Source: Macrocystis pyrifera
Lineage: Eukaryota > Sar > Phaeophyceae > Laminariales > Laminariaceae
Reading direction: 5' to 3'
Length of the DNA stretch: 64,000 nt
NCBI GenBank assembly: GCA_031763025.1
Contig: JASSKH010000007.1
Coordinates: forward strand, 6,649,930 to 6,713,929
The notes under the pieces are model-generated. The model ran no database searches. It saw only the letters and a list, made by a program, of their open reading frames with translations, and was not told where the DNA came from. The translations under genes were made by a program, and so were the position numbers. Positions within the stretch are counted from its first letter, which is position 1; every line of letters begins with the position of its first letter. Of the stretch, positions 1-11,621 are shown one piece after another.

Positions 1-700
1 CCTTGAGCACAGCACATGCCCTTGTGATGGGGATTCGTGTAAACCACTCTGTTCGTCAACATAAGGTGCATTTGGAATACACATTAATACGCGAATGATT
101 CTTATATATATATAGGGACAGCGCGGTGCCACTCAAATTCCAGGTAAGTTGTCTCCAAATTGTCCTCAAAACGGGACTGCACTCCTAAATGAGTTGAGGT
201 GAAATCTACAGACTCTGTTTCGTTTCCCCCCACCCACCCCCTGACCCTTCGGATTGTATACCGAGATTAGCTTACACCCTTGAGCACAGCACATGCCCTT
301 GTGATGGGGATTCGTGTAAACCACTCTGTTCGTCAACATAAGGTGCATTTGGAATACACATTAAAACGCGAATGATACTTACATATATATAGGGACAGCG
401 CGGTGCCACTCAAATTCCAGGTAAGTTGTCCCCAAATTGTCCTCAAAACGGGACTGCACTCCTAAATGAGTTGAGGTGAAATCTACAGACTCTTTTTCGT
501 TTCCCCCCACCCACCCCCTGACCCTTCGGATTGTATACCGAGATTAGCTTACACCCTTGAGCACAGCACATGCCCTTGTGATGGGGATTCGTGTAAACCA
601 CTCTGTTCGTCAACGTAAGGTGCATTTGGAATACACATTAATACGCGAATGATTCTTATATATATATAGGGACAGCGCGGTGTAGCGCTCGCCGCTGAGC
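1..700. repeat. 277-bp tandem repeat array, about 2.5 copies
   Basis: The same 277-base unit begins at 1, 278 and 555 (CCTTGAGCACAGCACATG), with only scattered substitutions. Each unit contains a half copy of the GTCCCGTTTTGGGGAC-type inverted-repeat element (131-190 and 408-465) and an AT-rich TATATATATAGGGACAGCGCGG segment. Short reading frames in the unit are by-products of the repeat. The array is cut by the window start, so total copy number is unknown. Confidence 0.9.
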
Positions 701-740
701 ACGATTTTTTCTTCGTTCACGTTTCTTAACTCTTGTAGTA

Positions 741-817
741 CTGCAGTCCCGTTTTCGGGGACACTCCAGTCAAATTACAGGTAGTTTGTCCCCAAAACGG
801 GATTGCGGTCCTAATTA
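741..817. mobile_element. Small inverted-repeat element (GTCCCGTTTTGGGGAC family)
   Basis: About 75 bases with ends CTGCAGTCCCGTTTT and AAAACGGGATTGCGGTCCT as inverted repeats around a centre related to CACTCAAATTCCAGGTAG. At least nine other copies occur in the window. No coding capacity; a MITE-like non-autonomous element is the likely class. Confidence 0.7.
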
Positions 818-916
818 AGGGTTGGGGGTCCCCCTGAAAAAGTGAGCCTTAAGTTTCTTATTCTTTATTGCGTTTTTTTCTTGGCCCGTGGACCATTTAC
901 GTACTATTTTTTTTTT

Positions 917-3849
917 GGGTAATGCTATTTGCGACACCGGTGTCGTAATTTCTTATTTGCGACACGGTGTCGCGAATAAGCGGCTTCTTTGCGACACCGC
1001 GTCACGTTCGCGGCACATACCTCACATTGGCTCCGCACCGCTAGGGATGTGTTGGCATGGTGCAGGGCCATCATTGAAGCTATCACATTGCCGAAACGGG
1101 CCAGGACTCGAGGAGATATCTGGCATACTGGTGCACCCGGAAAACGTCCAGATCGGTGTCGCAAATAAGTCTTATTTGCGACACGCGTGTCGCAAAATTT
1201 GCGACCCCCCCGCGACGTGGTTGCCGCACACGCTCCGGATCGGCAAATCACTATCATCATAATCTGAGCACGGTGTAGGGCTACCATTGAAGCTGCCGTG
1301 TCGCCCAAACGGTCCGGTACTTGAGGAGATATGGGGTATCCTGGTACACCCGCAGAATCTTCTGGCTGGCAAATAAGCCTTATTTGCGACGGTATTTGCA
1401 ACACCGCGATGTGGTTGCCGCACACGCTCCGAATCGGAGACGCACTACCAGGAGGGTCTCAGCATGATGTAGGGCTACCATTGAAGCCATCGTATAGCCG
1501 AAACGGGCCTGTACTCGAGGAGATATGGGGTATCCTGGTATACCCGCAGAATCTTCTGGCTGGTGTCGCAAATAAGCCTTATTTGCGACATGCGTGCCGC
1601 AAATACCGTATTTGCGACACCGCGCCGTGGTTGCCGCGCACGCTCCGGATACACAGAGCACGACTATTAGAGTCTCTGCATGGTGTAGGGCTACCATTGA
1701 AGGTATCGTGTAGCCCAAACGGGCGAGTACTCGAGGAGATATGGGGTATCCTAGCACACCCGCAGAATACTCAACGTAGCTTTTCTACCGTGCTACAATA
1801 CAGAGTAGACACAAAAATACGATAGGCTATTAATAGGAGCGCAAAAACTATACATAATCCACCAGACTGCCTCGACGACCAGGGCATCCAAAGCAATCGA
1901 GAATTGACTGCGTAGCTGGACGAGGAGACTCCGCATGGTTTGAGTGGGGCAGGTCTGTGCGCACAATCTGCTGGAGTTGCGGATGGTGGTGAGTCTTCCT
2001 TATTGCTTGGGGTTCCCTCCGTATACATCTGCGTAAAGGTATGGTATGGAAACCCACAACCAGCACCCTTGTGTACAGCAGCACGGCGGGAACTCTGCAC
2101 AATACCTCAGGGCATCGGAGGACACCTTCGAAGCAGCCTACGAACCCCACGACCTTCTACACGCGTTATACATACCTATTTCTTTGTCACCATGAACAAG
2201 ACGGCTCACCCCTCGGCCGCTTACATTCATGCAGTCCGCTGTGGGTTTCTGTTGTATGTTTCACCACCGTTAAAAGGTAAAACATCGGGAATCTCTTTAC
2301 AAACCACGTGCTGCGCATGTATGTGCCCTAAGTTACTAGTAGAAGACCACAAGTAGTGTATGTCAATACTACAGCAGTGCGGATGCTGTGGACTGCTGTT
2401 GGTGCAGCAACAAGCAGGATAATGTGTCGGAAAGAACGCGTACAGCGAACATGACGCGTAACTAGGGAAGCTGTAGCATGGCCGCTCTCTGTGCATGGGG
2501 TGTGTTCGTTGCCTGAACTATTCCGACGAAAACTGTGCACAGCGTTTCGAAAGTTTGTTCAGTTTTGTGCGCCAGAACGATAGGCGTTGGTAAACACCTG
2601 AGCGATAGACGCTTTTACACGGATGTTCAAGGGCTATTAAACAACCAGATTGGTGGGTGATGATGGTTGCACGGAACGATTTTACTGCGGTACTATGATA
2701 CTGTTGTAGATAGCATATGCTGTAGATCACATGCACCCACCTATTTCGCTATAATAGCATCCACTGACTAGTACGAAAAACGTACAATACAGAGCGTAGC
2801 ATGCGCAACATTACGTCTGTGCCCGTTACTTGTGTCCATGTTCATTGACGCGTAAACAGAGCACCCGACGCTTTGAACGATACCAGCGCTCTCAGTTTTG
2901 CACAATGGTACGTACGACTTAGAACACGGCGCGGCAATGGCCAAGTTAATATCAAATCCATGGATTCATGATGACGTGGCTAAGATCGATGTACTCGTGG
3001 AAACATGCTGCTGTACAGCAGTGGTAGTCCGAGCTCATGCTATTAGTAAGACACTGTGGTAGTCCTGGTCTAAACGGGACGCGCGCGACGAACGTCGTGC
3101 GATGTTGTCAAATGCAGCTTTACGACACCAGTCTGAACATTCTGACAGTGAACCAGGATCACTAGGATACCACACACAGTAGTATCCCCTTGAGTACTGG
3201 CCCGTTCTGGATATACGCGTGTCGCAAATAAGGCTTATTTGCGACACCAGCCAGAAGATTCTGCGGGTTGTACCAGGATACCCCATATCTCCTCGAGTAC
3301 TGGCCCGTTTTGGCTACACGATGGCTCCAATGGTAGCCCTACACCATGCTGAGACTCTACTAGTAGTGCGTCGCCGATCCGGAGCGTGTGCGGCAACCAC
3401 GTCGCGGCGTCGCAAATGCCGTGTTTGCGACACCAGCCAGAAGATTCTGCGGGCGTACCAGGATACCCCATATCTCCTGGAGTACTGGACCGTTTTGGCT
3501 ACACGATAGCTTCAATGGTAGCCCTACACCATGCTGAGACTATACTGGTAGTGATTTGCCGATCCGGAGCGTGTGCGGCAACCACGTCGCGGTGTCGCAA
3601 ATACGGTATTTGCGACACGCGTGTCCTTATTTGCGGTGGCCTCCTCGAGTCCTGGCCCGTTTCGGCAATGTGATAGCTTAAATGATGGCCCTGCACCATG
3701 TCAACACATCCCTGGCGGTGCGGAGCCAATCTGAGGTATGTGCCGCAAACGTGACGCGGTGTCACAAATAAGCCGCTTATTTGCGGTTATTTGCGACACC
3801 GCGTCGCAAATAAGAAATTACGACCCCGGTGTCGCAAATAGCATTACCC
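917..3849. mobile_element. 2.93-kb fold-back transposon with long repeat-built terminal arms
   Basis: The ends are exact inverted repeats: GGGTAATGCTATTTGCGAC at 917 and its complement ending at 3849. The arms (about 917-1775 and 3205-3849) are built from 170-200-bp units that carry the palindrome GTCGCAAATAAG/CTTATTTGCGAC, a segment TGGTTGCCGCACACGCTCCG and a segment GAGGAGATATGGGGTATCC. The interior (about 1780-3200) shows no transposase-like reading frame. T runs flank both sides (907-916 and 3850-3857), compatible with an 8-9 base target duplication as in hAT or Mutator-like elements, but a homopolymer target makes this uncertain. Non-autonomous. Confidence 0.8.
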
Positions 3850-3857
3850 TTTTTTTT

Positions 3858-4139
3858 GTTAGGAGTATAAAGTACTGCCGGTACTTAATGCTTGAGTTGA
3901 TAGTCCGTCTATATATATAGTGCCGGCTGCCCGCTGTATTTATAAATAAAAAAAATAAAAAATAAAAAAAACAGCTCAGCTGTGAGTGAGATCGAGAATT
4001 TCGTCGAAACTCATGTCCGCAAGCTGTTGTGTGATACTTCGGTCGCGCGTACGACGGGTTTTTGGATGGCCTCATGCAAGGTAAGGTATATAGAGTGCCT
4101 AATGTGGAATAGCTTGGCATAGACGGGATTCACCGGTGT
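3858..4139. other. Unassigned AT-rich sequence
   Basis: Contains an A-rich stretch (about 3940-3972) and no recognisable gene or repeat family member. Confidence 0.5.
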
Positions 4140-4330
4140 TCGCGGTGCTACAGAGTAGTTAATGTGTCGAGTACTACTGTAGATAGTGCCGGTTGCCGCT
4201 ATAATGCCGAATGCCGGTATTGTTGACTGGCTGGCGCGTATATACGTACCGGCATTATAGAGGGACCGGACCGCTACTGCTGTATGGCGATGATGCACCC
4301 GTGGTACGATGATGGTGCTGTCTGTCGCAC
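4140..4330. repeat. Dispersed repeat, GTGCCGGTTGCCGCTAT type
   Basis: This segment is related in inverted orientation to about 22640-22860: both contain CCGGTATTGTTG(A/G)CTGGC, the phrase TATAGAGGGACC and ACCGCTACTGCTG. Ends and class are not resolved. Confidence 0.55.
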
Positions 4331-4339
4331 AATACGTGG

Positions 4340-5400
4340 CATGGTGAACGTGGTGGTCGTGATCAGGGCCTTGGCTGTTCCAGATCGAAGGGAGCTCCCC
4401 AGATTCGGGTGCGTTGCATCCCTGTTCCATTTCGTTTCCGTTCTGATTAATGCTCCATCTGCGCTAGTTTCAGATTTCCTAGAGTTCGATTTGTTCCGTT
4501 CGTCGCTGTTTTTTTTTTGGTTGTTGTGTTGGTTGGCGTCGTCTCCTCTCGGAGATACAAACAACAGAAGCACCACTCTATACTGTACCACAGCAGTACA
4601 AGTGTAATGCTGTGTTCTATTTTCTAATCAGCGCTATATAGGCGATGTACAAGTAAGTGTGTGACCATAGCATGTTTGGGTCGCGAGCAGGACGGGATAG
4701 CAAACTACGGAACAGAGCCACAACGAAGCAGCAGCAGCTGTTGTTGTCGTTGTTGTTGTTTTGGTTGTGGTTGCCGTTGCTGCTGTCGTTGATGTTGCTG
4801 TTGCTGTTTGTTGCTGACCTCAGATTAGCTTATTGCACAGCAGTAGTTATCTCGGGTCCGTAACACTTTTGTACACAAAATCCTATGGAATGGCCTACCA
4901 ACAGAGCATCCATGCTCATGCACAGGCTTTACCTCGCTCGGGTGGGTGTCCAAACGTTTTTTTTTTTTTTTTTTTTTCTTAATTCATTTTCCAAGCCTTG
5001 CTCAGATTGCGAGGCGTTTCTCATCGGCGGACTGCGTACCAGCGGGGTGTATATATATGTGCAGAAACAGTGCACATGTATATCTATATACATACAGACA
5101 GGTGTAATGCCTCCTGACGGGGGTTATCTCATTCATCCCCATGAACGGCTGGGATTTTTTTCAGAGCTCAAGAAGTTAGGACTCTTCAGGTAAAGTACTG
5201 CGGTGGTGGTCGACTGCTGCGACTGCTGCCCGATGTGTTCCCCTCGGCGATGGATACGCTCGATCATGTTCTGCTGAGAGTCTGTTTGTTCTCTTGTGTC
5301 GGGTAGACGGGTGTCATAGATTGTTGACCCTTTTATTAATAGACCTGTATATTTACCTATTGTTACTACTAACGTAGTAATGTCTGGTCCTATTTACTAT
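4340..5400. other. Region without recognisable genes; GTT-rich and T22 tracts
   Basis: Holds a CAG/GTTGTT-rich stretch (about 4725-4812) and a T tract at about 4958-4978. Short frames across it are low-complexity. Nothing else is supported. Confidence 0.5.
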
Positions 5401-5415
5401 GGTCCCCTGTGATAG

Positions 5416-5496
5416 TACCGCGGTCCCGTTTGGGGGACAAATTACTTGGAATTTGAATGGTTTTTCCCCAAAACGGGACTGCAGCTCTAAAAGGGT
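5416..5496. mobile_element. Small inverted-repeat element (GTCCCGTTTTGGGGAC family)
   Basis: Ends CGGTCCCGTTTGGGGGAC and CCCCAAAACGGGACTGCAG flank a centre ATTACTTGGAATTTGAATGG. Confidence 0.7.
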
Positions 5497-5704
5497 TGAT
5501 AGACTGCTCGGCGAACGACCAATACCGGCAGTAATTGATGTCGCGTTCCGAGCCCAAGGGTTCACGAAACTTCAACTTGACGAACTACATACAGTGCACG
5601 CGGTGCGTATGTAGGACGAGTTTTTTTTTTCTTTTTTTCTTTGATACTTGTCACGTAACATACTTTTATTATTTTTGTTCATGCAACAGGTACCTCGTGC
5701 ATGT

Positions 5705-5924
5705 TATTACGGGGGGCCATAGTTAATAGGACCTACGCTACACACAAAAACCTATATATTCACTATTTTTACTAGTACGGGGGTCCATAGTCCATAGTTA
5801 ATAGGACCCATGGTATACATAAAAACCTATATATTTACCTATTTTTACTAACAAAATTTGGTCCCGTTAACTACGGACCCCCGTAATAGCAATATTTGGT
5901 CCTGTTTACTATGGTCCCCCGTAT
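5705..5924. mobile_element. Palindromic MITE with a second copy nested inside it
   Basis: The outer copy begins TTACGGGGGGCCATAG at 5707 and ends with GGTCCCCCGTA near 5924. An inner copy (about 5776-5886) interrupts it, flanked by TA on both sides. The interrupted point in the outer copy is the internal TA of its TTAGTAAAAAT/ATTTTTACTAA segment, the same point used in the nests at 34.2, 35.1 and 59.5 kb. Confidence 0.85.
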
Positions 5925-6093
5925 TGGTATTTTAGGATGAGCTGTTGCAACGATGTGTGTTTCACATGACGTTGTGTGCTGCTTGATATGATGGCCGCCG
6001 TATACCTTGTACATAACAAACAAGATAACACACCCCGCGGGATTCATTTCAAAGGCGAACTTCTCCAAAACCGTGTCTTAACCCTTCCGGAGA

Positions 6094-6170
6094 TACGCTC
6101 CCGTTTTGGGGACAAACCGCTCGAATTGTAAGTAACTCCGTCCCTAAAATGGGACTGCGATCCTAAAAGC
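6094..6170. mobile_element. Small inverted-repeat element (GTCCCGTTTTGGGGAC family)
   Basis: CTCCCGTTTTGGGGACAAAC on the left and CTAAAATGGGACTGCGATCC on the right, in a stretch also related to the TTCTCCAAA-type repeat of 28.3 and 33.6 kb. Confidence 0.65.
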
Positions 6171-6249
6171 GCACACAACGGAAATGGCGGCTTTGGGGAG
6201 AGACATGGTCGAGATTTTTTTCTCATAAACGCGTTGCTCGGCGTTTTCC

Positions 6250-7990
6250 CTCTCCCCAGAAATCGTCCGCGGGGTGTGTGTTATGTTCTCACCCGTGTGA
6301 TAATTTATTTACTCCAGTAGTACATCTGATACGATCCTGATATTTGCTTGGAAGTAGGGGATAATACGTGGATATATATACAATAGCTGACTGGTATTAT
6401 ACTGTGTGGAGAGATCCATAGGTGTGCGTGTGCTGCCTGGTGCTGCTGCACATTCCAGTTTCCGGTTTCCACGTTTTACTGAACGCCACAGCAACAACCC
6501 GCCCAAAGGACTTAACCGCCCGCTGCGCACGAACTACCTGATACCACTGTACTGCTTTATGCGGTGTGTAGACCATCTGGACAGCCTGATTTTCGAGTTT
6601 TCCGGAAACCCGCAGTCTTTCAGACGACCGCCACTACCACTGCTACAACCACTACCCACTTCTACCGCTACTCCTACTGCTCTTTCTCCCTGTGCTCCCT
6701 CCTACTCCTATACCCCTGCTTCTACTGCTACCACAGCAGCTGCTGCTAGTACTACAGTACCACGTGCTGCAATTTCGTCCGCCACTGCTACACCACTACC
6801 TCCAGTAAACCGCTACTACTGGCTATAAAAACAGGAGCACTCCCTCCCTTCCCTTCCCCCCTCCCCCCCTCACGTCCACATCCACCTCAACCTCACCATC
6901 AACAACGACCAGGCCACACTGCTTGCTGAAGGGGGCATATCACACCAAGAGGGGGGGGCACTTTTTTTTCTCAATGGTGCGACAAGAGAACCTGATGCCC
7001 GGCGGGCACGCATCCATCGCGGGTGCTTGGGTCTTGGACTTGTCCAGGTAAGCTGGTTGGCAATTAAGAGTGCACTACCTCACTACAACAGGAGTACGAA
7101 AATGCCTATTTTTCTCCTCTTTCTCGGTTAGGGGGTTGTGTGCTTCGCGCGCAAGCTTTCTTCGATGCGGTACGAGTGCGGGGGGTGCTATTTCTGCTCT
7201 CTCTCTCTTGCGTTAACAACTACTGGCGTATCGGTGTACCAGGTAGTACATAGGATACGAGAGCTCTTATCTTTTCTTTCTTTTCTTTTGCTTTCTGCGG
7301 TTTCGAGACGTGAGGATGCTTGTTGGTGATGGTATGTAGCATCACAAGTTGGCGAGCAGGCGTACCGGGTACCTGGCGCCTAAAATGTGAGCATGTAGGC
7401 TCCAATGTATGTGTTTATACGTACGTACCTGGTATCGGTTGTGCATGTCTGTATGGCACGTGGTTTGTGTTCTCGCTTCTCGCCAGGTGCCGGTGGCTGG
7501 TAGCACGGCAGTCCTGGCAGGTTATCGTTGCTGTGACTACTGGACGCCTGTCTCTTAACACTCGCACGTAGTCGGTGAGTACTAAAATCCGCACTTGCTG
7601 CATACTAGTGCCCCCCACTGCTTTGTTCTGGACATGCACGGTCTGACTTGTTACTACAAGCTGACTCAGAAGTGGCTGAGGTGTATCTCCTAACCTAAAA
7701 AAAAAAACGCACAACCTGGAACCCGTCTGGCCGTGAAGCCTGAACCTCGGGATTTCACCCGACGCGTCGCAACAATGCCCCTACTAATAGCCAGCACCGC
7801 CTACCCCACTCACGTAAGCGGGGTTTTGTGCCTTCTTGTTGCCTGGAAGGATTGCGTTTGTTCACCATGCCGTGTAGGTGTGTGTGCACGTGTCCATCTC
7901 CTCCACCGTCCTTTCCAATCGGACAAACGAACAACGTATTTTCCAAGAAAAATCAAGAACACGACCACGAGGGACCATGGTCGGGGAGGG
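6250..7990. other. Unannotated region with CTACTGCTAC-rich low complexity
   Basis: The interval 6625-6830 is a degenerate CTACTGCTACNAC repeat. No conserved protein is visible; one speculative first exon is listed separately. Confidence 0.45.
6974..7047 (+). CDS. Speculative first exon, unknown protein
   Basis: An ATG at 6974 opens 24 codons (reading MVRQENLMPGGHASIAGAWV and then LDLS) ending at a consensus-like donor GTAAGC at 7048, preceded by a T/C tract. The composition looks protein-like rather than repeat-derived. No downstream exon could be joined with confidence and no family is recognised, so this may be chance. Confidence 0.2.
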
Positions 7991-8003
7991 GGGGGGGGGG
8001 GGG
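7983..8003. repeat. Poly(G) tract
   Basis: A near-uninterrupted G run of about 20 bases. Confidence 0.8.
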
Positions 8004-8165
8004 TCGAACCCTGGATTGTGCTTCTGCTTATAGTTTTCTAACATGCCTGGTATATTCTACAGTAGGTGTATATACCCAAACCACAATAACTTGCAGTATC
8101 GTCGTATGATATACCTGGTACCTGGTAGTATCTGTCACCTCGCTCGTACATCGTGGGAGGTGTCA

Positions 8166-8200
8166 CCCCCCCCCCCCCCCCCCCCCCCTCCCTCCCCCCT
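8166..8200. repeat. Poly(C) tract
   Basis: An uninterrupted C run of over 20 bases followed by CT-rich sequence. Confidence 0.85.
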
Positions 8201-8292
8201 CCTCCTCTTAACAGTTTTGTTGCTTGCTCTCTGTACAGTCAGTGTCAGTTCTTTCGTGAGAGAACACACACTTCATCAACCTCTTTGGAAGT

Positions 8293-8482
8293 GCGGTCCT
8301 TTCTTTTGGGGGACAGACCAATCAAATTCTTGTTGCGGGGGGCCACAGTAAATAGGACCAAATATTGTTGGTGAAAATATGGAAACATATGGGTGTTTTG
8401 TGTGTACCGTAGGCCCTACTAACTATGGTTCCCCGTAGTAGTAAGTTTGTCGCCCAAGACGGGACTGACTGCAGCACTAAAG
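8293..8482. mobile_element. GTCCCGTTTTGGGGAC-family element split by a MITE
   Basis: The left half (8293-8334, TTTTGGGGGACAGACCAATC) and right half (8443-8482, GTTTGTCGCCCAAGACGGGAC) belong to one ~75-bp element. A palindromic MITE with GCGGGGGGCCACAG and GGTTCCCCGTAG ends (8335-8441) separates them. The MITE is therefore the younger insertion. Confidence 0.7.
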
Positions 8483-8817
8483 AAGGGGTCAACCCCCCTC
8501 TAGGACTGCGCTTTCGGTGTTGGGTGTTGGGACGAAACCCTCGGGAATTGGAGACAGATTTTACGAATAGGCTCTGCACAGAAGTGCGATACCAGAAGGG
8601 CCAAGAAGAAGTCTATCGTATGTATAGCCCAGAAGTTGAAATATACAAACAGAAAGTGCGTGCGAGTATTACATGCAGCGTAGGCGCTGGCGCCGTTAAC
8701 ATGAGAAATATACTGAAAAAACCTTGCCCCCGCTCTTGCTCCAACAGAGTACGGATGTTGCGTAGCCTGAAAAATCTGGCTTTCAGATTTTCTCGAGGGA
8801 GGGCCGATACATACTGG

Positions 8818-9073
8818 TTTAGGACTGTGGACGCGGCCTTGAGTTTCAAGGTTCGACCCTATATGCAGACGAGAGCGCGCGTCTTACACCCATTTTAGTA
8901 CTGCATTAATTGTACAGAAACCTCGAGCCGAGTCTAATTTCAAGTGTTTTGAGGACTGTAGAAGCGGCCTCAAGTTTTAAGGTTGATGCCTAAGCATAGA
9001 CGAGAGCGCGCGTCTCATGCCCATTTTAGTACTGCATTAACTGTACAGGAACCTCGATCCGACTCTAATCAAG
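8818..9073. repeat. Two-copy tandem repeat of about 130 bp
   Basis: AGGACTGTGGACGCGGCC through AAGTGTTTTG is followed by a diverged second copy starting AGGACTGTAGAAGCGGCC. Both contain GACGAGAGCGCGCGTCT and CATTTTAGTACTGCATTAA. Confidence 0.8.
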
Positions 9074-9204
9074 TGTTTCGTTGCTCGCAACGGGAGCGCA
9101 ACCCTCCCTAATGAGGGGTCTCGAGAGAGAGTGTACCACAGAAAGGGGAAGCAGGTGGAGTACCTACCGCAGGTCGATGGTCAGTTAACCCGTCGAGGGC
9201 AAAA

Positions 9205-9330
9205 CTGCAGTCCCCTTTTGGGGAAAAATGACCCTGGTTAATATTAGCCCTTTAAGAACTGCAGTCCCGTTTTGGGGGACAAATTACTTAGAATTTGACT
9301 GGTTTTGTCCCCAAAACGGTACTGCAAGCC
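9205..9330. mobile_element. GTCCCGTTTTGGGGAC-family element with an extra left-end fragment
   Basis: A fragment (CTGCAGTCCCCTTTTGGGG, 9205-9227) is followed by a fuller copy at 9255-9330 with TCCCGTTTTGGGGGAC and GTCCCCAAAACGGTACTGC ends. Confidence 0.7.
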
Positions 9331-9334
9331 CTAT

Positions 9335-9441
9335 TTACGGGGGACCAAAAGTAAATAGGACCTACGGTACACACAAAAACCCGTATACTTTGCTATTTTT
9401 ACTAACAATATTTGGTCCTATTTACTTTGGTCCTCCGTAGT
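9335..9441. mobile_element. Palindromic MITE (TTACGGGGGACC family)
   Basis: TTACGGGGGACCAAAAGTAA left end and TTACTTTGGTCCTCCGTAG right end; inserted directly next to the preceding inverted-repeat element. Confidence 0.85.
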
Positions 9442-9473
9442 AGCAAAAAAAAAAACTTTTACTGTGCGGCAAA

Positions 9474-9548
9474 CCGCAGTTTTTACCGTTTTGGGGGGAC
9501 AAACCACTCAAGTCCCAAGAAGTTTGTGTTCAAAAGGGGACTGCAGTT
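9474..9548. mobile_element. Small inverted-repeat element (GTCCCGTTTTGGGGAC family)
   Basis: TACCGTTTTGGGGGGACAAA and TTCAAAAGGGGACTGCAG flank the usual CCACTCAAGTCCCAAGAAG centre. Confidence 0.65.
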
Positions 9549-9719
9549 TGCCCTCGAAGGGTTGAAGGCCGGGAGGACCGTAAAGAGCGTTGAACTCGCG
9601 CAGGGGTGCGACGCGATGTGATCGTTTCTCAGCGCTCGTTTTTCTTTGCCACAAGGGGGGGAGGTCAGGCTGAGCTTTGTCAGAGAGAGGGCAAAAACAG
9701 ACCAAGATACGTACATGTC

Positions 9720-10106
9720 AGAGATTTAATAGACTGCTACAAATAACTGAACTGACTGTTGCATGCAATGATGTATATATGTACCCGGAATATATATTTT
9801 GTGCGTCATCTGTCCGTTGTTGTTTTTCCGTCTGTGGTGAAATAAATATGGTTGTGTTTTTTTTTTTTTTTTTTGTTTTTTTTTTTACGGTAGTCCTTTG
9901 TTCGACCTCTTTCTGTCTTGCCGGTTTGCCTGGTTGGTTGTTTTCCGTGTGCAATCCGTTCACGCTGGGACTACTCTATTTATAAAACGGTGCCAAAACA
10001 TGGTCATCGGTCTTTTGTGAATTTGTCCGTCCACGGTTTGTACTGCATCAAAGTCCCTCCTGATGGATGGTGCCAGACCGCCGTGTGCGCAATGCACTTC
10101 CTCTAG
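9720..10106. other. Unannotated region with T tracts
   Basis: A T-rich tract lies at 9857-9886. No gene is supported. Confidence 0.5.
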
Positions 10107-10215
10107 GGAAGGAAGGAAGGAAGGAAGGAAGGAAGGAAGGAAGGAAGGAAGGAAGGAAGAAAGGAAGGAAGGAACGGAAGGAAGGAAGGAAGGAAGGGAG
10201 GGAGGGAGGGAGGGA
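10107..10215. repeat. GGAA tetranucleotide microsatellite
   Basis: About 24 units of GGAA with single-base interruptions grading into GGGA at the right end. Open frames across it (GRKEGRKE-type) are artefacts of the repeat. Confidence 0.95.
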
Positions 10216-11360
10216 GCTAGGAAGCAAACAACGAATGCAATACGTACAATGGGGACATGCTGTTTCAGAACGCCGATTGTCCTCTCGAGTGTTTTACTGT
10301 AGTGGCATGCATGTTACCAGTACAGAGAAGGACACCCATGATACAAATATTTTGGAAAGCAACAGGGATGCTTGCTTGCCCCCCCCCCCCCCCCAGGCTG
10401 CAATTTCTGATTCCTGTAGAATTCGTGCGAACCGACGCTAACGTCAGTGAAACACACAAACTGCAGTACAATGACTAGGGCTGCCGCTACGGCATGCATG
10501 CCTTGGCTGGAGTCGACGGCTGCCCCTCTGTCCGAAAGCATAAAGCACCGTTTGGATGAAACATTCGTACATACCCGGTGCATATATTCAAGGACAGAGT
10601 GGTGGTATGTAGTCGGGTGCCCAGCGCAAGCCAACGATTAATAATAACCGACTCACAGTCAGTAGTAGTGAGTTTTTTTTTTTTTTTTTTTTTTCGTCGA
10701 GCCACAAACTCCGCGAATCACCGCGCGCAACCAACGGTAATAGCTGGTGCCTAGTCTTAACGGTAGCCAACCAAATAGAACGCGTGCGTCTTGCGACCAA
10801 CCAACCGCGTCAGCCAAACAAGAAGACGCAGATCTTCTCAAATTCACCGCCCGCAAGTCAGAAGTAATACCTACCAGGTGGCTATTGCGGGGGATGTTGA
10901 TGGTCGACTTTTCGCCAGTCAACTCATAGCCCTTAATAACAACGCCTTCCGGGTTTTCTTGTTTCCTCGTGACGCTCAGCCTGCCTTTTTTCGTGCCCGA
11001 TTTTTTCGTGTATATAGACCACTCTGGCCGGGAATGGATTCCAGTATCGACTCTGGTATGAAGATAAAACATTTCCTATGCTGCTGGCCAGCGTGGTGGG
11101 TTTTGGTAGAGGTGTCCCGCGCTGTATCTTGTAGTCTAATGCTGAATGCCAGGTACGTATCTATTCACCGTTTGGATCGGCGAAGACTGATGATGATGAT
11201 GATGATTATGATGATGATGATGATGATGCTTTGCATTCGCGACAGAGGGAAGCTCTTTCGTAACAGCCTCCACCTAAACCCAGTCCACAACTCTGAAAGC
11301 GCGTCTACTGTAGTCTGTTAGTAGCGCACTACGACATCACCAAGTACTGCTTTTCTCCAC
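10216..11360. other. Unannotated region
   Basis: Contains a C14 tract (10379-10394), a T tract (10673-10694) and an ATG trinucleotide run (11189-11229). A reading frame at 10791-11321 encodes an unrecognised basic peptide ending in poly-Met from the ATG run and is not supported as a gene. Confidence 0.5.
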
Positions 11361-11364
11361 CAGC

Positions 11365-11621
11365 CAGTATACAACAAATCATGTATGTTCAAGCTTTGGC
11401 GTTCCAGGGTATATCACACGGTCACTGCTCCCTGAGAGGATAACGTGCACACAACGTACAAACACGTGCGAAGCAAGGCTGTGCCTGCTCTTGAGTATAC
11501 AACAAATCATGTATGTTCAAGCTTGGGCCTTCCAGGGTATATCATACGGTCACTGCTCCCTGAGAGGATAACGTACACACAACGTAAAAACACGTGCGAA
11601 GCAAGGCTGTGCCTGCTCTGG
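11365..11621. repeat. 128-bp tandem duplication
   Basis: AGTATACAACAAATCATG starts at 11366 and again at 11494, and the units stay nearly identical through GAAGCAAGGCTGTGCCTGCTC. Confidence 0.9.
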
